The notes beneath the pieces were generated by a model. That model was not told where the DNA came from. It was given only the letters and a program-made list of their open reading frames with translations, and did not search any database. This document shows, piece after piece, positions 42,725-51,784 of a stretch of DNA of 64,000 bases; within the stretch, counting starts at the first letter, position 1, and each line of letters begins with the position of its first letter. Where the stretch lies: IMG/VR virus record IMGVR_UViG_3300023174_000129, positions 19,221 to 83,220 of that record; one strand, 5' to 3'. This DNA comes from a virus. Both the position numbers and the translations under genes were made by a program.

Positions 42725-43294
42725 ATGATTAATCTTAATGATATAAACTTATCATATATTATAGCATCACCTGAAATTGAAGGTTTAAGCCAAACTGAAA
42801 ATATACATAGGAACAATACTTTTGTAAATATGTTATATTCTTTGAATTATTCTATTATTCCAATTTGGGGATTTCAAAATGCTATTTATGAAAAATATTA
42901 TATTGCTATTAGTAGCGAATCTAATGATATTTTTGAAAAAGAAACTAGATTAATTATCAATCAATTTTGTTTTAATGAATTAGTAGTTAAATTCAAAGGT
43001 GAATCTTTATTAACAAGAATTTTATGGAATGGTGAAAAATTTCCAATAGAAGTTAAATACTATGATAATAGTATGGATAAAAAAGTATTTATCCATGAAG
43101 GCGTTACATTTACTTTAAATGAGCAGAAAAGATATTACTTTCCTTCAAAAAAAGAACATTTAAAAGAAGGTATGTTAATTGAATATTTCAATAATAATTT
43201 ATGGACACAAAGAAAAATTAATAATTTAGATTTAGAATATGAAAAAATGTATAAATTATTAATGAAATATGAAAAAATAAGAGTTAATTATTAA
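42725..43294 (+). CDS. Conserved phage-type protein of unknown function
   Basis: A 189-residue protein. YIIASPEIEGLSQTENIHRN and LNYSIIPIWGFQNAIYEKYY resemble a widespread phage protein of unknown role. The C-terminal third is charged and helical. The stop overlaps the ATG of the next gene by one base (TAATG). TTTTTAATATATAGTG precedes its start. Confidence 0.6.
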   Translation: MINLNDINLSYIIASPEIEGLSQTENIHRNNTFVNMLYSLNYSIIPIWGFQNAIYEKYYIAISSESNDIFEKETRLIINQFCFNELVVKFKGESLLTRILWNGEKFPIEVKYYDNSMDKKVFIHEGVTFTLNEQKRYYFPSKKEHLKEGMLIEYFNNNLWTQRKINNLDLEYEKMYKLLMKYEKIRVNY

Positions 43295-45267
43295 TGAAAT
43301 GGCTTAAATATTTTAAAATAAATGAAGATCAACAAAATCCAAAAGAAATTGCTGATAAATATTATAAAGATATACCAACAGACATATTAAGTAAATTTGT
43401 TGAAGCTGATCCAACTTCTGTTATTAAAGACGGTAAAGTCAAAAAAATTGGTTCTTATGTTAAATTTTTAGCTAAAATTTATAGAAATAAATCTTTATTG
43501 TTAGAAGATTTACCAAGAGCAAAACAATATTTAACAATTTATCATAATAATAAAGCTAATTTAAAGGATAAAGATATATTAAAATTCGATTCATTATCTG
43601 ATTTAGCTAAAGCAGTAAGGCAATATTTAGATATTGAATCTGGTGAATTAACACCATTTTTAAAACAACTACCAGAAAATTCATATAAATTATTATTTGA
43701 AAATAATGATTGGCGAGTATATAAGCCATTAACAGAACAAGCAGCAGCAGTATTAGGAATTGGAACATCGTGGTGCACATCATGGGGAAAATACGCTGTT
43801 GAAAAAGATAAACAATCATTAACAAGCCAGTTTTACAAATACAAAAATAATCTATTAGTATTCGTAAATAATAATATAGATAAACCAGAGTGGCAATTAC
43901 ATTTAGAAACTAAACAATTTAATGATAAATGGGATAAAAACCGATTTAATAATGCATTACCAGAATTATTAGAAAATAATATTGATTTATGTTATGCTAT
44001 ATTTCCATACTTAAAAGATTTAGAAAATTTTGAGAATCTATCTTCAGCAACTAAGTATTTATATTTATATCCAGATACAATTCATAATATAGTTAAAGAA
44101 AAGATATCTTCTACATTACCAATCAATATTTTTAAAAAATTTAGTGTAATGTGGAATATTGAATCCTCAGATGAAGATAAATCACTTAATTTATTACGGC
44201 TATTGAATATATCAAATATAATAAAAGATGAATTTGAAGATGAAGCTTCTGCTTTTGTTGAGTTCTATAAAAAAAGCGATCATATCGAATTTAAATATAA
44301 ATTATTAAAAAAACAATTAAAAAATTATTATGAATTAGAAGGTTATTTAAGATATTGTAATAATCCTATATGGAATGATACTTTTTGGGATATCAGTAAT
44401 ATTAATATTAGTGATATAATAACTGAAAAAGAGTTATTCGGAAAAGGTTTATTTGATGATTTAAAAAATATAAATTTAGAGTGGATAAATACTTATGATA
44501 AATTAAAAGAATATTTGACAGAAGAACAATATAAAAAATTAATTAAAATATTTAATGATAAATATATAGAAGAATATAATTCTCAAATAGAAGATTTAGC
44601 AAAAAGTATTGGTAATAAAGTTACTAATATTATTGAAATGTCAGATAAGGATATACAAATAGATGAGGATATTTTCTTAAACTCATTATTATCACTTTAT
44701 ATTTACAGAAATCAACGAGTAAATGAGCCTGATATTTCATTAGAAGATGTTATAGATTATATTTTTGATGATAATGATATACCAGGTGATCATGATAGTT
44801 TTACAGATACGGTATATCAAGATTTTGAGTTTGATAATACTAAAGTTTTATATGAAACACAAGTATTGGTTTATGATTTAATCGTAGATAGAAAAGATGA
44901 ACTAACAGAATTAAATAAAACGGATGAAGAAAAAGAAGCTGAAAAGCAAGAAGAATTAAGAAAAACAGAAGAATTAAAGCAAAAAATGTTAAAAGAATTT
45001 GATATTGCTTTAACTAATTTAGGATTTAAAGATTGGCATATAGAAACTGATTATTATATTATTGATTTAGATAAAGATAAATTTACTTCAAATCTTGATA
45101 ATACATCTGGCTCTTTTTGGGCAAAAGTTGTATTTAAAAATAATAACAACAAAGTTGAAGAAGGATTTGTAAGTCTACATTATTTAAATACTGTTATAGC
45201 AAAAGAGTTGAATAGAAAAATAATAAATGAATATAATGTTTTTAGACAAAGATTATGGATTAAATGA
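43294..45267 (+). CDS. Large GxxWCT-motif protein with capsid-targeting-like leader
   Basis: A 657-residue protein. The leader MKWLKYFKINEDQQN has INE|D as a candidate cut. Residues ~125-215 carry WRVYKPLTEQAAAVLGIGTS followed by WCTSWGKYAVEKDKQ and FYKYKNNLLVFVNN, a G-x-x-W-C-T domain present in many phage virion-associated proteins of unknown biochemistry. The remaining 440 residues are helical and acidic. Same general plan as the protein at 15119 (leader, cysteine domain, long helical tail). Its end overlaps the next gene by 41 bases. Confidence 0.66.
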   Translation: MKWLKYFKINEDQQNPKEIADKYYKDIPTDILSKFVEADPTSVIKDGKVKKIGSYVKFLAKIYRNKSLLLEDLPRAKQYLTIYHNNKANLKDKDILKFDSLSDLAKAVRQYLDIESGELTPFLKQLPENSYKLLFENNDWRVYKPLTEQAAAVLGIGTSWCTSWGKYAVEKDKQSLTSQFYKYKNNLLVFVNNNIDKPEWQLHLETKQFNDKWDKNRFNNALPELLENNIDLCYAIFPYLKDLENFENLSSATKYLYLYPDTIHNIVKEKISSTLPINIFKKFSVMWNIESSDEDKSLNLLRLLNISNIIKDEFEDEASAFVEFYKKSDHIEFKYKLLKKQLKNYYELEGYLRYCNNPIWNDTFWDISNINISDIITEKELFGKGLFDDLKNINLEWINTYDKLKEYLTEEQYKKLIKIFNDKYIEEYNSQIEDLAKSIGNKVTNIIEMSDKDIQIDEDIFLNSLLSLYIYRNQRVNEPDISLEDVIDYIFDDNDIPGDHDSFTDTVYQDFEFDNTKVLYETQVLVYDLIVDRKDELTELNKTDEEKEAEKQEELRKTEELKQKMLKEFDIALTNLGFKDWHIETDYYIIDLDKDKFTSNLDNTSGSFWAKVVFKNNNNKVEEGFVSLHYLNTVIAKELNRKIINEYNVFRQRLWIK

Positions 45268-45685
45268 TTACAACATGCCTATTTTACCATATAGGATGAT
45301 GGGTAGTTATGAATATACAGAAACAGATATAATTAATTTAACTGAGGAGAAAATAATTATATTAAATGATATTTTCATCAAAAACAATAAAGAAACATTT
45401 ATTCAAAAGATAATGACTAATGGTAAAACTTATAGAATAGATTATAATGAGAAGAAATTAATTGAAGAACCTGAAACATATGCTGATTATATGAAAGTCG
45501 ATATTTACAAAGTATATAATGAATATGGAAAAGCAATAGTTGATAATTATTTAAATATATATTCATTTAATGATGGTAAATATGGTGCTGATATACATTA
45601 TATGAAACAATCAAAATCTTCAGTTTGTGAAGATTTTGATGGTTTGTTAAAATATTTATATGATTTAAAATTTACTATTTTATGA
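45227..45685 (+). CDS. Protein of unknown function
   Basis: A 152-residue protein (MNIMFLDKDYGLNDYN ...). The start overlaps the preceding gene by 41 bases; a later ATG (45236) is equally possible. Beta-rich first half, KTYRIDYNEKKLIEEPETYA in the middle, no recognised motif. Convergent with the glycosyltransferase gene (6-base overlap). Confidence 0.5.
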   Translation: MNIMFLDKDYGLNDYNMPILPYRMMGSYEYTETDIINLTEEKIIILNDIFIKNNKETFIQKIMTNGKTYRIDYNEKKLIEEPETYADYMKVDIYKVYNEYGKAIVDNYLNIYSFNDGKYGADIHYMKQSKSSVCEDFDGLLKYLYDLKFTIL

Positions 45686-46444
45686 GTATTTATTTAAATG
45701 ACCTATTTTTGGTAATACTAAATTAATATGATTTTGTAATTGTTGCTTTGATGCATTACTAAAATGATTTAATATTTCCATATTTCTTTGATATAATTTC
45801 ATATCAATTTTAGATTTCTCGTGATAAAAATGATAACATTTATTAGGTAATGTTGTATGAGTTAAAAAGTTTTTAACCATTACATCTAAATAGTTATCTT
45901 CTGCTCCCCAACCTATAAAATCCTCGTTATGTCCGCCTATTTTATAAAATGCTTCTTTTTTCATCATAAAAATACCACCCATCATAGGAACTTTTTGTAT
46001 ATCATCAGCTGCTTCGCCTCTACCGATTCTATTAATCTGTAAAATCGAATTTAAATCCATCATTCCTTCTTGTGGTGTTAAATCAATTACTGAATTATAT
46101 GGATTAACACAATCATAAAAATCTAATGTTTGAACTGCTTGTAAAAACGCTTGTGGGTGCATTATTAAATCAGAATCACCATATATTATGATTGGTGTAT
46201 CACAATATCTTAAAGCAACATTAAATGCCCATGCTTTGTTAAAAGGAAGGTCTGTTTTTAAAAAAATATGTTTTGCCCTTAAATTAAGTTCGGATATTTT
46301 TGATTTTTTATCTTGTTCAACTATAACAACATTTAAGCCTTGAAATGGAGTAAGCCATTCTAAAACTCTTTTAAGATTATGAAGTCGGTCTGGCTTATGT
46401 TGATAAGCAATTACATATGTTATTTTTGGTATATTTTGTAACAT
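45680..46444 (-). CDS. Glycosyltransferase, GT-A fold (family 2/7-like)
   Basis: A 254-residue glycosyltransferase. ITYVIAYQHKPDRLHNLKRV is the nucleotide-sugar-binding start, PIIIYGDSDLIMHPQAFLQ contains the DxD metal motif, and VPMMGGIFMMKKEAFYKIGG followed by FIGWGAEDNYLDVM is the acceptor-site signature of galactosyltransferase-type enzymes. It would transfer a sugar to DNA, a virion protein or host glycan. No modified-base synthesis gene is nearby, so virion or DNA modification cannot be chosen. Confidence 0.87.
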   Translation of the reverse strand: MLQNIPKITYVIAYQHKPDRLHNLKRVLEWLTPFQGLNVVIVEQDKKSKISELNLRAKHIFLKTDLPFNKAWAFNVALRYCDTPIIIYGDSDLIMHPQAFLQAVQTLDFYDCVNPYNSVIDLTPQEGMMDLNSILQINRIGRGEAADDIQKVPMMGGIFMMKKEAFYKIGGHNEDFIGWGAEDNYLDVMVKNFLTHTTLPNKCYHFYHEKSKIDMKLYQRNMEILNHFSNASKQQLQNHINLVLPKIGHLNKYS

Positions 46445-46490
46445 TATTTTTTTATTTTTTATATTATATAAAAATAAAAAGGTTTAAAAA

Positions 46491-46510
46491 AACCACCATT
46501 TATGGTGGTT
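46491..46510 (-). terminator. Terminator
   Basis: AACCACCAT/ATGGTGGTT stem followed on the minus strand by seven T, after the stop at 46515. Confidence 0.75.
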
Positions 46511-46514
46511 AAAA

Positions 46515-46700
46515 TTAACTTTTAATAAGACCCGGATTAGAATATCCTTTTTGTTGTACTATTTCTAATAATTGTTCAGGAGTTAATTGAGTTTTATCCC
46601 AACCTTTTTTCCTTGCATATTCAGATATGAATTTTTCTCTTAACATCGATAAATCTTCTTTTGCGAGATTATTGCTGCTTTTAATTAAATTTTCGTTCAT
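46515..46700 (-). CDS. Small helical protein of unknown function
   Basis: A 61-residue protein with EDLSMLREKFISEYARKKGW and QLTPEQLLEIVQQKGYSNPG, two helices with a tryptophan turn. Flanked by a terminator and an AT-rich promoter region, so a genuine gene. Function unknown. Confidence 0.6.
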   Translation of the reverse strand: MNENLIKSSNNLAKEDLSMLREKFISEYARKKGWDKTQLTPEQLLEIVQQKGYSNPGLIKS

Positions 46701-46807
46701 ATAACACTTTTTTCTTATATATTAAAATAAAATATATCATTTTGTTTGTATTGTTGCTTCTTTTTATTACTTTCGTAATAGTTTTATAAAATTAAAAAAA
46801 TTTTTAA

Positions 46808-47437
46808 ATGGTAATCGAGTGTAAAGGAAAAATTCTTTTTCAACCAGAAAATAAAACAAAAAAACACGAAAAACAAGATTGGAAAAAAGTAGCCATGATA
46901 ATGCTTGATTGTGATTTAGATAAATATTATGCATGGTTTCTTAGTAATAGATTTAATTTAGAGTTTGTAAAACCTCTAAGAGGAGGTCATGTAACTTTTA
47001 TATCCGAAAGAATTAGTAATGAAAAATTTAATAAACTTGCTAAAAAATATAATGGTCAAGAAATCACTTTTTTCTATGAAATTGAACCTAGAACTAACAT
47101 AAAACATTGGTGGTTAAGAATACATAGTCCAGAAGCAGAAGCAATAAGACAAGAAATCGGTTTAAATAAAGAACCATATTTTGGTTTACACTTAACTATT
47201 GGTTATATGAATGAAAAAAATATGGAACATTCTGAATATATTTTTAATTCTATTAAAAGGTTTAATTTAATTAGTTCGGAGCCAAGAAAAGAATTAGAAA
47301 AGCATAAAATAGTTAAAGCTATTTATACAAAAAATTCTAACACAAAAGCAAAAGAAGAATTTGAGTTTAATGGTAAAATGGTATATTATAAAAATAGTCA
47401 TTATTGTGATAATAAAACAAAATTAAATAATTTATGA
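46808..47437 (+). CDS. 2H phosphoesterase-family protein
   Basis: A 209-residue protein with two HxT motifs, GGHVTFISE (~residue 60) and GLHLTIGYM (~residue 127), the paired catalytic signature of the 2H (LigT/CPDase) superfamily. These cleave 2',3'- or 2',5'-linked and cyclic nucleotides. T4 Acb1 (gene 57B), which destroys CBASS cyclic nucleotide signals, belongs to this superfamily, so an anti-defence role is possible. RNA end repair is an alternative. It overlaps the next gene by 4 bases. Confidence 0.78.
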   Translation: MVIECKGKILFQPENKTKKHEKQDWKKVAMIMLDCDLDKYYAWFLSNRFNLEFVKPLRGGHVTFISERISNEKFNKLAKKYNGQEITFFYEIEPRTNIKHWWLRIHSPEAEAIRQEIGLNKEPYFGLHLTIGYMNEKNMEHSEYIFNSIKRFNLISSEPRKELEKHKIVKAIYTKNSNTKAKEEFEFNGKMVYYKNSHYCDNKTKLNNL

Positions 47438-47733
47438 TATTAAAAATTAATTTCATTAAAAGAATTAATGGTGATATTGATGTTAGAAAAGTTAGAAAAG
47501 TTAAATTAGAAAGTATTAAACCAAAATTTAATTGGAGTATTCGTAATTTATCATATGTTAAAATATATGATAAATTACATAATCAAAATTATTTGATGGA
47601 TTCTGGTTGGCAAAGAGTTTATTTTTTCAACACAGAAATTACACATAACTATAATAAAATAGAATATGAAGAGTTATTAAAAATAGCTCAACCATTTATT
47701 CGTGATATAAAAATAAAAGAAATTTTAAGTTAA
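47434..47733 (+). CDS. Small basic protein of unknown function
   Basis: A 99-residue protein (MILKINFIKRINGDIDVRKV ...), beta-rich and lysine-rich. No recognised motif. Coupled to the 2H gene by ATGA and to the glycosylase gene by 1 base, so one operon of three. Confidence 0.55.
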   Translation: MILKINFIKRINGDIDVRKVRKVKLESIKPKFNWSIRNLSYVKIYDKLHNQNYLMDSGWQRVYFFNTEITHNYNKIEYEELLKIAQPFIRDIKIKEILS

Positions 47734-47734
47734 T

Positions 47735-48502
47735 ATGCCAGAATGGGCCGAAGTTAGAATTAGTGCTGATTATATTAATGCTAATTCAGAAGGAAAAATA
47801 TTTGATAAACTTTTTCATGTTGAAAAAGGTAATATTGCTAAATTAGATTTAGATTATTCTAATTTTACAATTAATGCTGATACTAATGGTAAAGAATTAA
47901 TTTTAAAATTAAATAATCAAATACCTATTTATGTATTTATGGGAATGAGTGGTGGTTGGAAATTTATTCCAACTAATTATTGGAATTCAATTAAATTTAC
48001 TCGTTTAAGATTTGATGAAATAAATGGTAATACTTTATCTTTATATGGTGGATTTTTAGGACCAAAATATTCAATAAATAAACCTTTTAAAGGCTCTAAA
48101 AGAGGACCAGATGTTGTTAAACAACATGAATTATTTAAAGTTAATATATTAAATAATTTAGATAAAAAAGTTTTTAAAAAGCCAATTTATGAAGCATTAT
48201 TAGATCAGGAATATTTTAATGGTATTGGTAATTATTTGCGTTCTACAATACTTTTTTATTTAGATGAAAATCCATTTTTAGATGCTAAAACTTTAATACA
48301 AAATCGACCTGATATATTAGATTTGTGTAAAGAAATTCCATTAAAAGCGTATGAATTAAATGGTGGACAATTAAAAGATTGGAAAAATCCATTTATTTTA
48401 GATTCTACTGAATTTGATGATTGGGTTTTTTATCAAAAAGGAGAATCAATTAAAGATTCAAATAATAGAACATTTTGGTATAATAATAAATGGAAGCAAT
48501 AA
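47735..48502 (+). CDS. Fpg/Nei-family DNA glycosylase lacking zinc-finger cysteines
   Basis: A 255-residue base-excision repair enzyme. The N-terminus MPEWAEVRI carries the catalytic P and E (after Met removal), as in MPExxEV of Fpg/Nei. FNGIGNYLRSTILFY is the helix-two-turn-helix DNA-binding element, preceded by IYEALLDQ. The C-terminal finger region (WVFYQKGESIKDSNNRTFWY) lacks the four cysteines, so it may be a zincless finger, as in NEIL1. It removes oxidised bases from phage DNA. Downstream partner of the 2H phosphoesterase. Confidence 0.85.
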   Translation: MPEWAEVRISADYINANSEGKIFDKLFHVEKGNIAKLDLDYSNFTINADTNGKELILKLNNQIPIYVFMGMSGGWKFIPTNYWNSIKFTRLRFDEINGNTLSLYGGFLGPKYSINKPFKGSKRGPDVVKQHELFKVNILNNLDKKVFKKPIYEALLDQEYFNGIGNYLRSTILFYLDENPFLDAKTLIQNRPDILDLCKEIPLKAYELNGGQLKDWKNPFILDSTEFDDWVFYQKGESIKDSNNRTFWYNNKWKQ

Positions 48503-48515
48503 ATTGCTTCCATTT
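48488..48515. terminator. Terminator overlapping the glycosylase stop codon
   Basis: AAATGGAAGCAAT and ATTGCTTCCATTT form a 13-bp perfect stem around AA. Confidence 0.8.
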
Positions 48516-48544
48516 ATTTATTCTTATTATTTTTATTATTATAT

Positions 48545-49228
48545 TTAATTAATACTCCAAAGATATACTTCATTACCACCTGTTACTGGCCCAAGAGGTG
48601 CATAATTAACTACAAGTGTATAGTTATTTAAACCACCAGAAAAAGTCGTACCACCTGAAGAAGTCGCAAAACTAGAACCACCTTGTGTTATTGTAGTGCT
48701 AATTGTTGCACCATTATATAGATTTCCAGTATTTGTTGGTGCTGTAAAAATCAATGAACTACCACTGACTGTTCCGGTAAAGTTGGCAGCTGCGCCAGTA
48801 AATGAAAATGTTGTTGTAGCTAAAAATTGAGTTGATGTTGAACCACCTAATGCTGAAACAGCGGTTAAATTGACAATATTTACACCTCTCAAATTCATTG
48901 TTAAATTGGTTGTAGCTGACACAGTACCAGTAAATGTATAAGTTAAAGTTGGTTGTGTATAAGTTGTTGTTGATGAAGTGCCTAATGAACCCAATCTAAC
49001 TTTTATGTTATCATTAGGTAAGTCATCACCTATATTAGGTGTACCAAAAGTAAATAATCCTTGATAAGAATTACTATTTGTAACACTGATGACAATTGAG
49101 TTGGAAAATCCATCTACTGAAAAGGTAGCTGTTGTGGCTGTGCTTCTTAATTTAAAATAAGAAAAATCAAAGCTCAATGTAGGTCCAGCATAAGTTAAAT
49201 TATTAATATTGAAGTAAGGTCTTGACAT
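48545..49228 (-). CDS. Probable capsid decoration or structural protein
   Basis: A 227-residue protein dominated by Ser, Thr, Gly and Asn with alternating beta strands (STSTQFLATTTFSFTGAAAN), like Ig-like virion decoration proteins. The start MSRPYFNINNLTYAGPTLSF is related to the next upstream protein (MSLPLYLINSMTYSGGTVSL), indicating duplication. Position directly downstream of the major capsid gene supports a head role. Not assignable to Hoc or Soc. Confidence 0.65.
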   Translation of the reverse strand: MSRPYFNINNLTYAGPTLSFDFSYFKLRSTATTATFSVDGFSNSIVISVTNSNSYQGLFTFGTPNIGDDLPNDNIKVRLGSLGTSSTTTYTQPTLTYTFTGTVSATTNLTMNLRGVNIVNLTAVSALGGSTSTQFLATTTFSFTGAAANFTGTVSGSSLIFTAPTNTGNLYNGATISTTITQGGSSFATSSGGTTFSGGLNNYTLVVNYAPLGPVTGGNEVYLWSIN

Positions 49229-49287
49229 AGTTAATTATTATTTTGTTATAGTATATATATTATTTTAAAAATCAATTTTTTCATATT

Positions 49288-49704
49288 TTATGTTCTAAAA
49301 ATATAATTTCGAACAACTCTATTTACTTGATATAAAGTTCCATAATTTCCTGCATTATAAATACCTGTTATATAAGGATATCCACCATTATTTAATGAAG
49401 AGCCACCAGTGATTCCTACAAATTGTGGAGTATTATTTGGATAATTAGTATAAGGTCCTTTTAAAAAAGAAAAAGTTAAATTATATGTCGTAGATGCCGA
49501 CACACTCATTGCAAATGAATATGTTGCATTTAAATTAAATGATTGTGTATATGAAAGAGTTACACCGGTGTAAAATCCTGAAATGCTAATTAAAGCGTTT
49601 GAACTCGTTGAAACTCCGCATAAAAAATTAGAATAGTTAGCATTTAATGATACAGTTCCACCGGAATAAGTCATTGAATTTATAAGATAAAGTGGTAAAG
49701 ACAT
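49288..49704 (-). CDS. Probable capsid decoration or structural protein, paralogue
   Basis: A 138-residue beta-rich Ser/Thr/Asn protein. MSLPLYLINSMTYSGGTVSL and the following SNALISISGFYTGVTLSYTQ align with the N-terminal half of the 48545 protein. It ends GTLYQVNRVVRNYIFRT. Sits between the capsid gene and its paralogue, each behind an AATATATA box. Confidence 0.62.
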   Translation of the reverse strand: MSLPLYLINSMTYSGGTVSLNANYSNFLCGVSTSSNALISISGFYTGVTLSYTQSFNLNATYSFAMSVSASTTYNLTFSFLKGPYTNYPNNTPQFVGITGGSSLNNGGYPYITGIYNAGNYGTLYQVNRVVRNYIFRT

Positions 49705-49737
49705 ATTTTATTACTTTTTATTATATATTAATTTATT

Positions 49738-49775
49738 AAACTAAAAAAGTCCTCAATTGAGGACTTTTTTAGTTT
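49738..49775 (-). terminator. Terminator of the major capsid gene
   Basis: An 18-bp perfect stem (AAACTAAAAAAGTCCTCA and complement) with a 2-base loop, 17 bases after the capsid stop. Confidence 0.87.
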
Positions 49776-49791
49776 AATAAAACCATATTTA

Positions 49792-51600
49792 TTAGTTAAG
49801 ATATTGTGCGCTATCTTTAACAACAATTGTCATAAATTGTTTTTGTGGATACCAACCAACTTCTGCTACTGCGTAACGGCTTCTTAAAAGCATTCTTGGA
49901 GCAAATGTTGCTTCAGAGATGATGCTGATTGATTGTGCCATTAAATAAGGAACAAAAATGATACCTGGTTGATCTGGGTTATTCTTTCTACCAATAACAA
50001 TTCTATTGTCATCATATTTCATATATGGGTCAACATATATTTGAATATCGCCAATTTGACCTACTGGGTAAAGTTGTCCAGAGCTATTTAATTTAGATTT
50101 AAGAGGGTTAATTGTGTAACCAGCAATATCCATTAAAGAAGCTGCAAGAGCACCATTTGTTACTGCAAATTGAGCAGGACCAACACGACCTTCAGTTGCT
50201 ACATAGTTAGAAGCGTGAACCATTTTAGTGATTAATTTACGTTGAACAGCGTGAGTTGTTTCACCACCAGGACCAGCTTGTACATATGCTGTATCTAAGT
50301 CAAAAATTGTAGCACCTGAAATTGAGTTATAAGCAGTGTTGCCAGAATAAAGAGGAGCAGAAGCTCTATTTAAACCACCCATTTCAAAGATTTTACCTAC
50401 GATTTGTTTAGAAATTGTTTGAGATAATTCATTAACAAGAATTGATTCCATTTTTTGAACGATATCCATACCTGTGTTAGCTTTAATATCTTCAATTTCT
50501 GTTCTTCTTAATGCAGAAGATACTTCAATTGTACCAACAGCGATTGATTTAGAAGAAATTTTTGGACCAATTTGACCTGCATAGATGTTTTCTTCTTGTG
50601 CACGATCCATTGGGTATCTACCACCACCAGTGAAGTTAGAAACATAACCTGGAATATGATCTTCTAAAGCTGAAACTAAAGAAATATTTGCTCCAGTAAA
50701 TGTTTGTCCAAATATTTGTGTAATTTGAGAAAGCATTGAAGCAGTTGCAGTAAATGTATTTCTTGTTGAATCAAATCCCCAAACAGTATTAGCACTTGTT
50801 GTAGAGTTAATATAAGGATAAGATAATGTTTGAGCTGTATTAGATTGTTTAAATGATCTAAACATTGGGAAACCATCAATTCTTGAATATCCTAAAAATT
50901 CAACAAGACCACTTAAGTTTGCGCCTGCAGAAACACTTGAATCAACAGTTGTCCAAAATGTATTAGAAAGTCCTGTAACACCACTATTTGAGAATGTACC
51001 TGGGTTATTGTTTATTTTTGTGAAAATTCTTGCTGGCGTACCATCAACTTTTGTTAAACCACCTATTGATTGAATAATAGAAGCAGCGGATAAAGCTGTT
51101 GAAATAGTTCCATTTATCGTTGTTGTGTTAGTAGTTAATGATAAATCTAATTTAAAGATAGTTGGTCTTTCATCAGAGCTACCCATACTATTTTCATCAT
51201 ATTGGAAATCAATATAAAGTAAGTCCATTTTAGGACCTGGAGTTGGTTTTACAGCAACTAAATCTAAACCAATAGTTTGAGCTGCAATTTTCATAGCAAC
51301 TGGTAATAAGTTTTGACCTAAGTCACCAGAACCTAAAGTTCCACCATTACCAGAATTAGCTACGTTTGTTCCCCAGTTAGTACCAATTGTTGTACCTGGT
51401 AATAATGATGCTTGAGGAGCAGTGATAGTACCTAAACCACCTACGTTTGATACGTTTGCATAAGCATTTTCGTTAATCGCATGGTATTCGGCATATTCTG
51501 ACATCCAGCTGATCTTATCAGCATCTTTAACACCCATGTTCTCCAATACAGGAGTCCATTTGTTAATAGCTTTTTGATTGTCTATACGAATGTGATTCAT
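49792..51600 (-). CDS. 23: Major capsid protein (T4 gp23-like)
   Basis: A 602-residue capsid protein, close in size to T4 gp23 (521) with insertions. KAINKWTPVLENMGVKDADK is the typical start, and YAEYHAINENAYANV has INE44|N as the likely maturation cut for the head protease, analogous to gp23 cleavage after Glu65. Later gp23-like parts are AEVGWYPQKQFMTIVVKD, SAALRRTEIEDIKANTGMD-like SSALRRTEIEDIKANTG and FEMGGLN. The order protease, capsid, portal (with a small insertion) follows T4. A long AT-rich leader with an ATATATAC box precedes the gene. Strongest structural call in the window. Confidence 0.92.
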   Translation of the reverse strand: MNHIRIDNQKAINKWTPVLENMGVKDADKISWMSEYAEYHAINENAYANVSNVGGLGTITAPQASLLPGTTIGTNWGTNVANSGNGGTLGSGDLGQNLLPVAMKIAAQTIGLDLVAVKPTPGPKMDLLYIDFQYDENSMGSSDERPTIFKLDLSLTTNTTTINGTISTALSAASIIQSIGGLTKVDGTPARIFTKINNNPGTFSNSGVTGLSNTFWTTVDSSVSAGANLSGLVEFLGYSRIDGFPMFRSFKQSNTAQTLSYPYINSTTSANTVWGFDSTRNTFTATASMLSQITQIFGQTFTGANISLVSALEDHIPGYVSNFTGGGRYPMDRAQEENIYAGQIGPKISSKSIAVGTIEVSSALRRTEIEDIKANTGMDIVQKMESILVNELSQTISKQIVGKIFEMGGLNRASAPLYSGNTAYNSISGATIFDLDTAYVQAGPGGETTHAVQRKLITKMVHASNYVATEGRVGPAQFAVTNGALAASLMDIAGYTINPLKSKLNSSGQLYPVGQIGDIQIYVDPYMKYDDNRIVIGRKNNPDQPGIIFVPYLMAQSISIISEATFAPRMLLRSRYAVAEVGWYPQKQFMTIVVKDSAQYLN

Positions 51601-51784
51601 AATTTTTTTTTATTTTTTTTTTATAAAGTATATATAACTCTTAAAAGCCTTATTTTTTAAAGGGTGGCTTTTTTATCGTCCTTTTACCTTATTAGATACA
51701 CATTGCTGTGTTTAATAATATATATCAAACAAATAATCCTCCCTTTTTAAGTAGAGGATTATTTATAGTATAATTAATTTAAAA
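51601..51784. promoter_or_regulatory. Capsid gene leader and scaffold terminator
   Basis: The capsid side holds GTTATATATACTTTATAAA, a strong AT box 30-40 bases before the ATG, and an A/T-only leader. The hairpin AAATAATCCTC / GAGGATTATTT (51731-51764) with 12-base loop terminates the upstream protease-scaffold transcript. No gene fits here. Confidence 0.6.

Noticed and set aside
43542-43825. Two minus-strand frames inside the GxxWCT gene
   Set aside because: They overlap a long well-supported gene completely and show no domain.
50676-50879. Open frame inside the capsid gene
   Set aside because: Shadow of the capsid reading frame with leucine/glutamine-rich nonsense and no own start context.
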